From NCBI RefSeq assembly GCF_037095755.1, contig NZ_JBAWKJ010000001.1, forward strand, positions 2,173,001 to 2,237,000: a stretch of DNA of 64,000 nucleotides. The letters run 5' to 3'. A program made the translations under genes and the position numbers. Below the pieces are notes generated by a model. That model searched no databases, was not told where the DNA came from, and saw nothing but the letters and a program-made list of their open reading frames with translations. The stretch is from Sphingopyxis sp. CCNWLW2. GTDB taxonomy: Bacteria; Pseudomonadota; Alphaproteobacteria; Sphingomonadales; Sphingomonadaceae. Position 1 is the stretch's first letter. Each line of letters begins with the position of its first letter. This document shows, piece by piece, positions 1 through 7,790 of this stretch.

Positions 1-1
1 C

Positions 2-304
2 GGCAGCCGCCCCTTCTATTGGCTGGGCGAGCTGTCCTATGGCACCTATCTGATCCACCTGCTGATCCTGCAGCCAGTCGCGGCGGCGGTCATCGGACAA
101 TTCGGCACCGGGCTCGGCGCCGCCGGGCGGTTCGCCTTGACCGGAGCGATCGTGGTTCCGGTGACCTATGCCCTTGCTTTTGTGACCTACAGGTTGGTCG
201 AGCTGCCCGGGCAGCGGCTGGGCAAGGCGATGATCAAGCGCGTGGCCGGGGGCAGCACGCCGCGCGCGCTTCAGACAGTGCCCGAAAAGATCGCCGCGCC
301 CTAG
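2..304 (+). CDS. Acyltransferase 3 family membrane protein, C-terminal part (partial)
   Basis: The gene enters from the left edge, and only the last 100 residues are visible. They open with YWLGELSYGTYLIHLLIL, the typical last-helix region of OafA/YrhL-type acyltransferase 3 proteins, which transfer acetyl or other acyl groups to surface polysaccharides from the inner membrane. A second hydrophobic helix (about residues 45-65) follows, then a basic cytoplasmic tail. It lies next to exopolysaccharide genes, so polymer acylation is a reasonable inference. The substrate and the N-terminal catalytic histidine cannot be seen. Confidence 0.7.
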   Translation, partial: GSRPFYWLGELSYGTYLIHLLILQPVAAAVIGQFGTGLGAAGRFALTGAIVVPVTYALAFVTYRLVELPGQRLGKAMIKRVAGGSTPRALQTVPEKIAAP

Positions 305-319
305 CTATAGGATATGGCA

Positions 320-598
320 ATGGATCGACGAACACTTCTGACTTCGATGGCCGCCGCGGCCGCGGGCAGTGCATGTAACGTAAAAGATGCCGGCTCCGGG
401 TCCGAAAAGACGGGACGGCCGACGCTGGCGATCGATTCCGACGGGCCGGGGCGCTGGCGAATTCGCAGCTGGGAGTGGCGCAAGAACGCGTGGCACCCGC
501 GGATCGCGCGCGCGACGCGGACCGGCGCGGGTATTGAAGTGAGCGGGCCGATCGATACGGCGGACCGGGCGAAAGTCCTCGCCCGGCTCGGCGCCTAA
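320..598 (+). CDS. Small Tat-signal protein of unknown function
   Basis: A 92-residue protein starting MDRRTLLTSMAAAAAGSAC, which has a twin-arginine motif followed by a short hydrophobic stretch and a Cys that could be a lipobox cysteine, although the preceding residues fit poorly. The ATG at 320 is preferred over the one at 314 because AGGA at 309-312 is spaced correctly for it. The mature part is short, rich in Arg and Trp, and matches no family I recognise. It follows the acyltransferase by 15 bases and its stop overlaps the stop of the convergent glycosyltransferase (CTAA). The exported location is inferred from the signal only. Confidence 0.55.
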   Translation: MDRRTLLTSMAAAAAGSACNVKDAGSGSEKTGRPTLAIDSDGPGRWRIRSWEWRKNAWHPRIARATRTGAGIEVSGPIDTADRAKVLARLGA

Positions 599-1785
599 GC
601 TTCCACCGCGTCGGAATAATTGGGCGCGCGCGGCGCCGTCCGGCCCGGCGCAAGCGTGGCGCGATAGACGTCGAGCGTGTCCTCCGCCGCCTTGTCCCAG
701 CTGAAGCGCGCGCGCACGGCGTCGCGATCGATCTGAAATTCCGCGCAATCGGCGTTCAGCCGTTCGGTGAGCGCCGCGACATCGCCAACCGGGAAATAGT
801 TCGGCGCGTCGAGCCCAATGTCGAGATTGGCGGAGATGTCGCTCAGCAGCATCCGCGCGCCGCAGCTCGCCGCCTCGAGCGCCGCGATCGGCAGGCCCTC
901 GTGATAGGAGGGCATCACGAACAGCGCGCAATGCTCGTAGAGGCACTTCAGCGTCGCGCGTGACTGGACGCCGGCAAAGATCACGCGGTCGCTGGCGCGC
1001 GCGAGCAGGTCGCGCGCATATTCGCTTTCGTGATCGGCCGAACCCGCGATGACGAGCTTCGCCGTACAGTTCGACCGCTCATGCGCGTCGATCAGGTCGT
1101 GCAGGCCCTTTTCGGGAACGAGCCGCGCGACCGCGAGGAGGAAATCGCCGTCCTCGAGCCCCAGCCGTTCGAGCACGAGCGCCGGATCGGCGTCGCCGGG
1201 CAGGTCGGACGTGCCGTTGGGAATGTAGGAGATCGCGTGCGCGCGTTTCGGGAAGCTCTGCCGCAGCTGCGCGGCGAGCGAGGGCGAGACGGCGATCACC
1301 CGGTTGGCGAAACTCAGCGCTAGCCACTCGCCGGCGCGCAGCGCGGTGCGCGCGGCGAGGCCCCATTTGGCGCGGTGATAATCGGTGCCGTGGTGCGTCA
1401 CCACCACCTTCAGACCGAGCAGCCGGGCCAGCGGCGCGAGCAAACCGGGGCCGATCGCATGGATATGGATCAGCCCGGCGCCGCGCTTGCGGGCGGAAAG
1501 GACCGCGAGCAACGTCGACACCACCGCCTCGAGATTTTGCGAGCGCGGGCAGGGGATACCGACGATCTCGACACCGCGATGCTCGCCCACCGGCTCGGGC
1601 AGATAGGGCGCGCGGCCGAGCACGACCGACCGATGATCGGGCCAGATCGCCTTGATCCGCGGGAGAAGCTCCTCGCAATGGCTTTCGATCCCGCCCATCA
1701 CATGCGGAAAGCCGCGAAGGCCGGTCACGCAGATGATAGGCGCGCCCGCGGGGGCGCTGGAAGACAGACTTGTCCGTTGCAGCAT
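595..1785 (-). CDS. Glycosyltransferase family 4 (exopolysaccharide)
   Basis: A protein of about 396 residues with the GT-B fold signatures of family 4. The N-terminal motif GLRGFP...GGIE binds acceptor and membrane in this family, and the C-terminal donor-binding motif EGLPIAALE has the E-x7-E pattern. It should transfer a sugar from a nucleotide donor to a lipid-linked repeat unit at the cytoplasmic face of the inner membrane. The start is taken at 1785 because GGAG sits 6 bases before that ATG; an ATG at 1797 has no ribosome binding site. It lies downstream of the epimerase and UDP-glucose dehydrogenase on the same strand, so a shared exopolysaccharide operon is likely. Sugar specificity cannot be read from the sequence. 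Confidence 0.85.
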   Translation of the reverse strand: MLQRTSLSSSAPAGAPIICVTGLRGFPHVMGGIESHCEELLPRIKAIWPDHRSVVLGRAPYLPEPVGEHRGVEIVGIPCPRSQNLEAVVSTLLAVLSARKRGAGLIHIHAIGPGLLAPLARLLGLKVVVTHHGTDYHRAKWGLAARTALRAGEWLALSFANRVIAVSPSLAAQLRQSFPKRAHAISYIPNGTSDLPGDADPALVLERLGLEDGDFLLAVARLVPEKGLHDLIDAHERSNCTAKLVIAGSADHESEYARDLLARASDRVIFAGVQSRATLKCLYEHCALFVMPSYHEGLPIAALEAASCGARMLLSDISANLDIGLDAPNYFPVGDVAALTERLNADCAEFQIDRDAVRARFSWDKAAEDTLDVYRATLAPGRTAPRAPNYSDAVEA

Positions 1786-1821
1786 ATTCAACTCCATTAG
1801 CGCCCGGCCGGATTTTCCGGT

Positions 1822-2835
1822 TCAGGCCACCGCTGCCATCGGCCCTCTTCCACCATTTTCTATTTCGCCCAGATACCAGTCGACGAACCGCTCGATCCCG
1901 CGGGCAAGCGGGACCTTGGGGCTGTATCCGGTGAGCGCGTTGATCGCCGAGATGTCGGCGTAGGTCGCGGTCACGTCGCCCGGCTGCATCGGCCGCATCA
2001 GCTTGATCGCGGGCCGGCCGAGCGCGCGTTCGAGTACCGCGATCATGTCCATCAGCCCGACGGGATTGCAGTCGCCGATGTTGAGCAGCCGGTTCTCGCC
2101 GCCCGCCGGCGGCCGGTCTAGCACACCGACGACGCCGTCGACGATATCGTCGATATAGGTGAAATCGCGCGCCATCCGGCCTTCGCCGAACACCTCGATC
2201 GGCTGGCCGAGCAGGATCTTCTGCGCGAAACCATAATAGGCCATGTCGGGCCGGCCCCAGGGTCCATAGACGGTGAAGAAGCGCAGGCCGCTGAGCGGCA
2301 GGTGATAGAGCTTGGCATAGCTTTCGCTCATCAGCTCGCAGCTGCGCTTGGTCGCCGCATAGAGCGAGACCGGCGCGGTGCAGGGCTCGTCCTCGCGAAA
2401 GCCCGTGCCGCCGAGCGGGCGGTCGCCATAGACCGAACTCGACGAGGCGTAGACGAGATGCTCAATGTTGCCTGCGTGGCGCGCGGCCTCGAGCACCGCG
2501 AGATGCCCTTTGAGGTTGCTATGCTCATAGGCGAAGGGGTTTTCGAGGCTGTAGCGCACCCCCGCCTGCGCGGCGAGGTGGACGATGCGGCGGATGCCGT
2601 TCGCCTCGACCAGCTCGCTGATCAACCCGGGGCTGGCGATGTCGCCATCGATCAGCCGGAAACTGAAATTATCGACCAGCCGCGCGGTGCGCGCCTTCTT
2701 GAGCGCGACGTCGTAGTAGTCGGTGAAATTGTCGAGCCCGAGTACGCGTTCGCCGCGCGCGAGGAGCCGTTCGGACACCGCATGGCCGATGAAGCCGGCG
2801 GCGCCGGTTACCAGGATGGGGCTGTCGTCGGTCAT
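1822..2835 (-). CDS. UDP-glucuronate 4-epimerase (NAD-dependent epimerase/dehydratase)
   Basis: A 337-residue short-chain dehydrogenase-like protein. The NAD-binding motif TGAAGFIG lies at residues 10-17 and the catalytic YAATK motif at about 160, preceded by SSSSVYGD. The segment LDNFTDYYDVALKKAR is characteristic of UDP-GlcA 4-epimerases. The expected reaction is UDP-glucuronate to UDP-galacturonate. The ATG overlaps the stop of UDP-glucose dehydrogenase by four bases (ATGA), so the product of the upstream enzyme would be its substrate. The assignment as UDP-GlcA rather than UDP-Glc epimerase rests on this motif and context. Confidence 0.88.
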   Translation of the reverse strand: MTDDSPILVTGAAGFIGHAVSERLLARGERVLGLDNFTDYYDVALKKARTARLVDNFSFRLIDGDIASPGLISELVEANGIRRIVHLAAQAGVRYSLENPFAYEHSNLKGHLAVLEAARHAGNIEHLVYASSSSVYGDRPLGGTGFREDEPCTAPVSLYAATKRSCELMSESYAKLYHLPLSGLRFFTVYGPWGRPDMAYYGFAQKILLGQPIEVFGEGRMARDFTYIDDIVDGVVGVLDRPPAGGENRLLNIGDCNPVGLMDMIAVLERALGRPAIKLMRPMQPGDVTATYADISAINALTGYSPKVPLARGIERFVDWYLGEIENGGRGPMAAVA

Positions 2836-4184
2836 GCGGCGTGCCTCTCGTCTGCGGCTTCGGCTTCGCCCGCGGGCTGGCCCGGCCGGCCGATGCCGAC
2901 ATAGCGCAGGCCCGCTTCCTCGGCCCGCGCGGGCGGATAGATGTTGCGGAGGTCAACAAGCACCGGTTCGGCCATCGCGGCCTTCAGGCGCTTAAGGTCG
3001 AGCGCGCGGAACGCGTCCCATTCGGTGACGATCACTGTCGCCGCCGCGCCTTCGGCGGCGGCATAGGCGGAGGATGCATATTCGACGTCGGTCAGCACCG
3101 CTTTCGCCGCGTCCATGCCTTCGGGATCGTAGGCGCGGACCTTGGCGCCGGCATCCTGCAGCGTCTGGATGATCGCGATCGACGGCGCGTCGCGCATATC
3201 GTCGGTGTTGGGTTTGAAGGTCAGGCCGAGCACCGCGACGGTGCGGCCGCGCACCTGCCCGTTCATCGCGGCGATGACCTTGCGGCCCATCGCGCGCTTG
3301 CGCTGTTCGTTCACCGCGACGGTCGCCTCGATCAGCCGCAGCGGCGCGTCGTGATCCTGCGCGGTCTTCATCAGCGCGAGCGTGTCCTTTGGGAAGCAGG
3401 AGCCGCCATAGCCGGGGCCGGCATTCAGGAACTTCGCGCCGATCCGGTTGTCGAGCCCGATGCCGCTGGCGACCTCCTGGACGTCCGCGCCGACCTGTTC
3501 GCACAGGTCCGCCATCTCGTTGATGTAGGTGATCTTCATCGCGAGGAAGGCGTTGGCGGCATATTTGATCAGCTCGCTGGTGCGGCGGCTGGTGAATACG
3601 ATCGGCGCCTTGTTGAGCGAAAGCGGGCGATAGACTTCTTCCATCGGCGCGCGCGCGCGTTCGTCCTCGATACCGATCACGACGCGGTCGGGGCGCTTGA
3701 AATCCTCGATCGCGGCACCTTCGCGCAGGAATTCGGGGTTGGAGGCGACGGCGAATTCGGCCGCCGGGTTGCACTCGCGGATGATGCGCTCGACCTCGTC
3801 GCCGGTGCCGACGGGCACGGTCGATTTGGTGACGATCACGGTGAAGCCGGAGAGCGCGCCGGCGATCTCGCGCGCCGCGTCGTGGACATAGGACAGGTCG
3901 GCGTGGCCGTCGCCGCGGCGGCTGGGGGTGCCGACCGCGATGAACACGACATCGGCGGCGCCAACGGCCTCGGACAGTTCGGTGGTGAAGGCGAGATTGC
4001 CCGCCGCGACGTTGCGCGCGACCAGATCGTCGAGACCGGGCTCATAGATGGGGATGCCGCCGGCCTGCAGGCGGGCGATCTTGTTCGCGTCCTTGTCGAC
4101 GCAGGTCACATGATGGCCGAAATCGGCAAAACACGCGCCCGAAACGAGCCCGACATAGCCGGACCCGATCATTACGATACGCAT
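2832..4184 (-). CDS. ugd: UDP-glucose 6-dehydrogenase
   Basis: A 450-residue enzyme that oxidises UDP-glucose to UDP-glucuronate with two NAD+. Rossmann motif GSGYVGLVSG lies at the N-terminus, and the catalytic cysteine is in GYGGSCFPKD near residue 262. The C-terminal UDP-binding domain contains GLTFKPNTDDMRDAPS. The start is placed at 4184 (MRIVMIGSG), supported by AAGGGAG 8-15 bases upstream; the open frame extends further 5' to 4238, but that part has no homology. It is the first gene of the minus-strand run ugd, epimerase, glycosyltransferase. GalU encoded at 6932 supplies its substrate. Confidence 0.95.
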   Translation of the reverse strand: MRIVMIGSGYVGLVSGACFADFGHHVTCVDKDANKIARLQAGGIPIYEPGLDDLVARNVAAGNLAFTTELSEAVGAADVVFIAVGTPSRRGDGHADLSYVHDAAREIAGALSGFTVIVTKSTVPVGTGDEVERIIRECNPAAEFAVASNPEFLREGAAIEDFKRPDRVVIGIEDERARAPMEEVYRPLSLNKAPIVFTSRRTSELIKYAANAFLAMKITYINEMADLCEQVGADVQEVASGIGLDNRIGAKFLNAGPGYGGSCFPKDTLALMKTAQDHDAPLRLIEATVAVNEQRKRAMGRKVIAAMNGQVRGRTVAVLGLTFKPNTDDMRDAPSIAIIQTLQDAGAKVRAYDPEGMDAAKAVLTDVEYASSAYAAAEGAAATVIVTEWDAFRALDLKRLKAAMAEPVLVDLRNIYPPARAEEAGLRYVGIGRPGQPAGEAEAADERHAA

Positions 4185-4495
4185 TACGCGTTGCTCCCTT
4201 TTTATATGAAGTCGGCTTTTTGCTGCACGTGCGAACAATCGCGTCGCAACGGTTAACGGTCAACTTGCCAGCTTTGAGCGGAGGCAATTGAAAGGCGAAA
4301 TGATCGTTCCCAAAATCCCGACCCAGAACGGGACAGGGAGAAAAAATGCGATAGTTTAGAAGCGGATAATTCGAGGCTTTGCCTAAACGACGGCCAGCCG
4401 AATTGGCTGCAATGCGACGAAACGCTTCGACTTGAACTTGCCACGGGTCAGCGTCGGAGTAGAAGCTGGACGGGATAAAATGCGGGAAGGGTGAG
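4185..4495. other. Intergenic region between divergent exopolysaccharide genes
   Basis: A 311-base non-coding stretch between ugd (minus) and the aldehyde dehydrogenase-like gene (plus). It should hold both promoters. Its base composition is less GC-rich than its neighbours, and a short inverted repeat TCCCG...CGGGA occurs around 4316-4333. I could not assign a -35/-10 pair with confidence on either strand. Confidence 0.4.
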
Positions 4496-5767
4496 ATGCT
4501 GGAAGCGCAACGTGGGGCATTTTTCGCCGACTTGCCGGTGTCGTTGGCCCTTCGCCGCGACCGGCTGCGGCGTGCGATGCTGATGATCGAAAAAAACGCC
4601 GACGCGCTGTGCGACGCCCTCGCCGCCGACCAGCCGAATCAGGATTCGGACTCCGCCAGGCTTATCGAAGTGGCGCCGGCGCTGGCGGCGCTGCGGACAG
4701 CGATCGACGGAGTGGGCCGCTGGATGCGCCCCAAAGGCGGGCGCAGCCTGCTCGCGCGGCTGCGCGGGGCCGGCGACTATGTGGAATATCTGCCGGTCGG
4801 GGTGATCGGCATCGCGGCGCCGGCGTCGCTGCCGCTGCTCCGGACGGCGGGCATCCTCGCGGGGGCGCTCGCCGCAGGCAACCGGGTGACGTTGAAATTC
4901 GACGCGGCCTCGGAGCAGTTGAGCCGGCTGATCGGCGAACTCGCGCCCGATTTCTTCGATCCGCTCGAACTGGCGGTCGCGTCCGATGGCGACTTTGCAC
5001 AGCAGCCGTTCGACCTGCTGGTGACAAGCGAACCGCAGGAAGGTGATGGGGTTATGATTGCGCGCTCGGGCCCGTCGCCGGTCATCCTCGGACGCTCGGC
5101 CGATTTTGCCAAGGCGGCCGACAATGTGATCGCACGCAAGCGCCTCAAGGGCGGAAGCGCACCGCTCGCGCCCGACTATCTTCTCGTGCCCGAAGAGCAG
5201 GAAGAGGCGATTGCGTCCTGGCTGTGGCGCGCCGCGATGCAGCCCGGGGCGAACGAAGCGGCGCTGCCGGGCGCCGAACAGCAACGGCTGGCGCGGCTAT
5301 TGGATAACGCGCGCGCGCGCGGAGGCGAGGTGATGACGGCGGAGCCGCGCGGGGCGGGAATGCCGCTCCACATCATTCGCCACGCCAGCGAAGACATGCT
5401 GGTGATGCAGGAGGAGTTTCGGGGGCCGATCCTGCCGCTGCGCAATTATGCGCGGATCGAGGATGCGATCGCCACGATCCATCGGCGACCGCCGCCGCTC
5501 GCCATCACGTATTTCGGCCGCGATGCTGCGGAGCGCCGCCATGTGCTCGAACATACGCTGTCTGCGGCGATCGCGATCGACGGGCGAATTCCGTCCGCGG
5601 CGAAGGCCGATGCGGGCATGACGCTCAACATCGATCACGGCGAAGCTGGTTTCCGGCGATTCAGCCGGACGCGGCACGTTTGTCGCCAGCCTTTGGCCGG
5701 TTTTGCGCGTGCGTCCGCGCGCGACGGCGGCGACGATTTGGGTGGAGCGGCGCCCGCGCTGCACTGA
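4496..5767 (+). CDS. Aldehyde dehydrogenase homologue lacking catalytic residues
   Basis: A 423-residue protein that aligns by eye over its whole length with coniferyl/long-chain aldehyde dehydrogenases. It keeps landmarks such as YLPVGVIGI, the APDYLLVP segment and EEFRGPILPL. The residue corresponding to the catalytic cysteine (family GQTCIAPDY) is Pro223 (here GSAPLAPDY), and the general-base glutamate of the ELGGKSP motif is Ala189. The protein therefore should not be a working aldehyde dehydrogenase. It lies divergently from ugd and upstream of a beta-helix protein and galU, so a structural or regulatory role in polysaccharide production is possible but unproven. The reading frame is intact, so it is not obviously a pseudogene. 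Confidence 0.75.
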   Translation: MLEAQRGAFFADLPVSLALRRDRLRRAMLMIEKNADALCDALAADQPNQDSDSARLIEVAPALAALRTAIDGVGRWMRPKGGRSLLARLRGAGDYVEYLPVGVIGIAAPASLPLLRTAGILAGALAAGNRVTLKFDAASEQLSRLIGELAPDFFDPLELAVASDGDFAQQPFDLLVTSEPQEGDGVMIARSGPSPVILGRSADFAKAADNVIARKRLKGGSAPLAPDYLLVPEEQEEAIASWLWRAAMQPGANEAALPGAEQQRLARLLDNARARGGEVMTAEPRGAGMPLHIIRHASEDMLVMQEEFRGPILPLRNYARIEDAIATIHRRPPPLAITYFGRDAAERRHVLEHTLSAAIAIDGRIPSAAKADAGMTLNIDHGEAGFRRFSRTRHVCRQPLAGFARASARDGGDDLGGAAPALH

Positions 5768-5835
5768 CCCCGGACGCGCCACGCCGCGCCGCATCGCGCT
5801 GGCCTTGATCGGTGCGCTCCGATTAGCGCGGCGGC

Positions 5836-6774
5836 ATGGACGACCCATCCTCTCGTTTCGCCGCCAAGCCGGTTCAGATCAATGCAGGGGGCGAACCGGT
5901 CTATTTCGTGGAGTCGGGCGCCGTCTATCGCGGCGTGCGCGCGCGCGACGTCGGCAACGGCCTGTTCGTGATCCGCGAACCGGTGCGAAATGTGCAGATC
6001 GCCGATATCCGGGTGGAGGGCGGCTACCGGGTGATCGAGAACAAGGCGGCACCCGAACGGGCGGGGGCGGGCAGCGTCGGGCTTCGCGTCCGGGGGGCGA
6101 AGGCGAGCAATCTCGAACGCAGCTTCGCGCGAATCCGGTATGACAGCCATGACGGGGTGATCGAGGATGTCAGCGCGAGCGGCATGCGGACGACGGGCGC
6201 GACCGACCTGCCCGTGGGCATCGCCTTCGACGGCACGGCGCACGACTTCCGGGTCGAGCGCTGCTCCATGCGCGGCTTTCAATGGCAGCGCAAGGCCAGG
6301 CAATATTGGAACGGCGACGGTTTCTCGACCGAACGCGGCAATGCGCGGATCCTGTTCCGCCAATGCGCCGCATGGGATAATAGCGACGGCGGGTTCGACC
6401 TGAAGTCGACCGAGACTTTGCTCGACGATTGCATCAGCGGCCGCAACGCGCGCAACTTCCGGCTCTGGTCGAGCATCCGCGCGACGCGGCTCACCAGCGT
6501 CGATCCCGTCAAGGTCGGGGGGATCGGCGACACCAACCATTTCACGATCATGGCGGCGAAAGGCGCAAGCGAGCCGCTGATCATCCATATCGAGCATCTG
6601 GTGGTGAAGAGCGCCCGGGGCTGGCCGATCTTTGACGTGCATCATGGGCCGGCGAAAATCATCATCGGCTCGCACGATATCCAGGTTCCGCCGGGCACAC
6701 CGCTGGTCCGCTCGCGCGGCGGCGGTTCGGTGCCGGGCGGAGTGTCCTTTGCCGGAACACCTCCAAAGCTCTGA
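5836..6774 (+). CDS. Right-handed parallel beta-helix protein, no signal peptide
   Basis: A 312-residue protein with a repetitive pattern of short strands and stacked residues (for example VRNVQIADIRVEGGYRVIEN and IEDVSASGMR) like the pectate-lyase/polysaccharide-lyase beta-helix fold. Aromatic and acidic residues in YWNGDGFSTERG and NSDGGFDLKSTE could form a sugar-binding groove. A stop codon at 5824 fixes the 5' limit, and the ATG at 5836 has no signal sequence and only a weak ribosome site. It lies between the dead aldehyde dehydrogenase homologue and galU in the exopolysaccharide region. A lyase or polymer-binding role is inferred from the fold only; no catalytic triad could be assigned. 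Confidence 0.65.
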   Translation: MDDPSSRFAAKPVQINAGGEPVYFVESGAVYRGVRARDVGNGLFVIREPVRNVQIADIRVEGGYRVIENKAAPERAGAGSVGLRVRGAKASNLERSFARIRYDSHDGVIEDVSASGMRTTGATDLPVGIAFDGTAHDFRVERCSMRGFQWQRKARQYWNGDGFSTERGNARILFRQCAAWDNSDGGFDLKSTETLLDDCISGRNARNFRLWSSIRATRLTSVDPVKVGGIGDTNHFTIMAAKGASEPLIIHIEHLVVKSARGWPIFDVHHGPAKIIIGSHDIQVPPGTPLVRSRGGGSVPGGVSFAGTPPKL

Positions 6775-6931
6775 ATGGCCTGGCGCACTTTGCACACGCT
6801 TCGACGCCGGGCTCTTGCTGCAATGCAGCGTAAAGGCGCAGGTCGCTCCCCGGCAGTACGCGGCGATCGTGCCTGCCGATCCAATGCTGGTTAATTGGGG
6901 GGGAACCCAGCGACCAGAAAAGGGTGAAAAA

Positions 6932-7789
6932 ATGCGAAAAATACGCAAGGCCGTGTTCCCCATCGGCGGCCTTGGAACCCGGTTCCTTCCGGCGACCAAG
7001 TCGATGCCTAAGGAAATGCTGCCGGTCGTCGATCGGCCGCTCATCCAATATGCGGTCGATGAGGCCCGCGAGGCGGGCATCGAGCAGTTCATTTTCGTGA
7101 CCAGCCGCGGCAAGAGCCTGATCGAGGATCATTTCGACCATGCCTTCGAGCTTGAGGAAGCGATGGCCCGGCGCGGCAAGTCGCTTTCCGCGCTCGACGG
7201 CACCCGTCCCCCGCCGGGCGACATCAACATCGTGCGGCAGCAGGAGCCGCTCGGGCTGGGCCATGCCGTGTGGTGCGCCCGCCGCCTCGTCGGCGACGAA
7301 CCCTTCGCGGTGCTGCTGCCCGACGATCTGATGGTCGGCGAACCCGGCTGCCTCAAGCAGATGGTCGAGGCCTATGCCGATCTTGGCGGCAATCTGATCT
7401 GCACCGAGGAAGTCGCCGCTGCGGACACGCAAAAATATGGCATCGTCACGCCGGGTGCGAGCGCCGGGGCGATTACCGAGGTCCGGGGACTGGTCGAGAA
7501 GCCGGCGCCGGACGTCGCGCCGTCGCGGCTGGCCGTCATCGGCCGCTACATTCTCCAACCCGAGGTGATGAACGTCCTCGGCAGCCAGGAGGAAGGTGCG
7601 GGCGGCGAGATCCAGCTCACCGACGCACTGGCGCGGATGATCGGCCAGCAGCCGTTCCACGGCGTCACCTTTCAAGGTCAGCGTTATGATTGCGGCGACA
7701 AGAGCGGCTTTGTGACCGCGACGCTCGCGCTCGCGCTCGCCCGTCCTGACATCGCGCCCGCGGTGCGTGCCTTTCTGGCTGCCGCATAA
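6932..7789 (+). CDS. galU: UTP--glucose-1-phosphate uridylyltransferase
   Basis: A 285-residue nucleotidyltransferase making UDP-glucose from UTP and glucose-1-phosphate in the cytoplasm. The N-terminal signature GGLGTRFLPATKSMPKEMLP contains the nucleotide-binding loop and catalytic Lys. ADTQKYGIV and GRYILQPEV are typical of bacterial GalU. The ATG at 6932 is preceded by AGGGTGA and matches the normal family N-terminus; the open frame upstream is non-homologous. The next gene, the Wzc-like protein, starts two bases after its stop, so the two are probably co-transcribed. It feeds the UDP-glucose dehydrogenase and glycosyltransferases of this locus. Confidence 0.95.
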   Translation: MRKIRKAVFPIGGLGTRFLPATKSMPKEMLPVVDRPLIQYAVDEAREAGIEQFIFVTSRGKSLIEDHFDHAFELEEAMARRGKSLSALDGTRPPPGDINIVRQQEPLGLGHAVWCARRLVGDEPFAVLLPDDLMVGEPGCLKQMVEAYADLGGNLICTEEVAAADTQKYGIVTPGASAGAITEVRGLVEKPAPDVAPSRLAVIGRYILQPEVMNVLGSQEEGAGGEIQLTDALARMIGQQPFHGVTFQGQRYDCGDKSGFVTATLALALARPDIAPAVRAFLAAA

Positions 7790-7790
7790 T

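Noticed and set aside
2841..4256. A 471-residue open frame on the plus strand opposite ugd
   Set aside because: It is the antisense of a strongly supported UDP-glucose dehydrogenase gene; in high-GC DNA the opposite frames stay open. It has no family features.
6775..6931. Possible sigma-54 promoter before galU (TGGCGCACTTTGCA)
   Set aside because: The GG and GC elements are eight bases apart instead of ten, so it does not fit the consensus.
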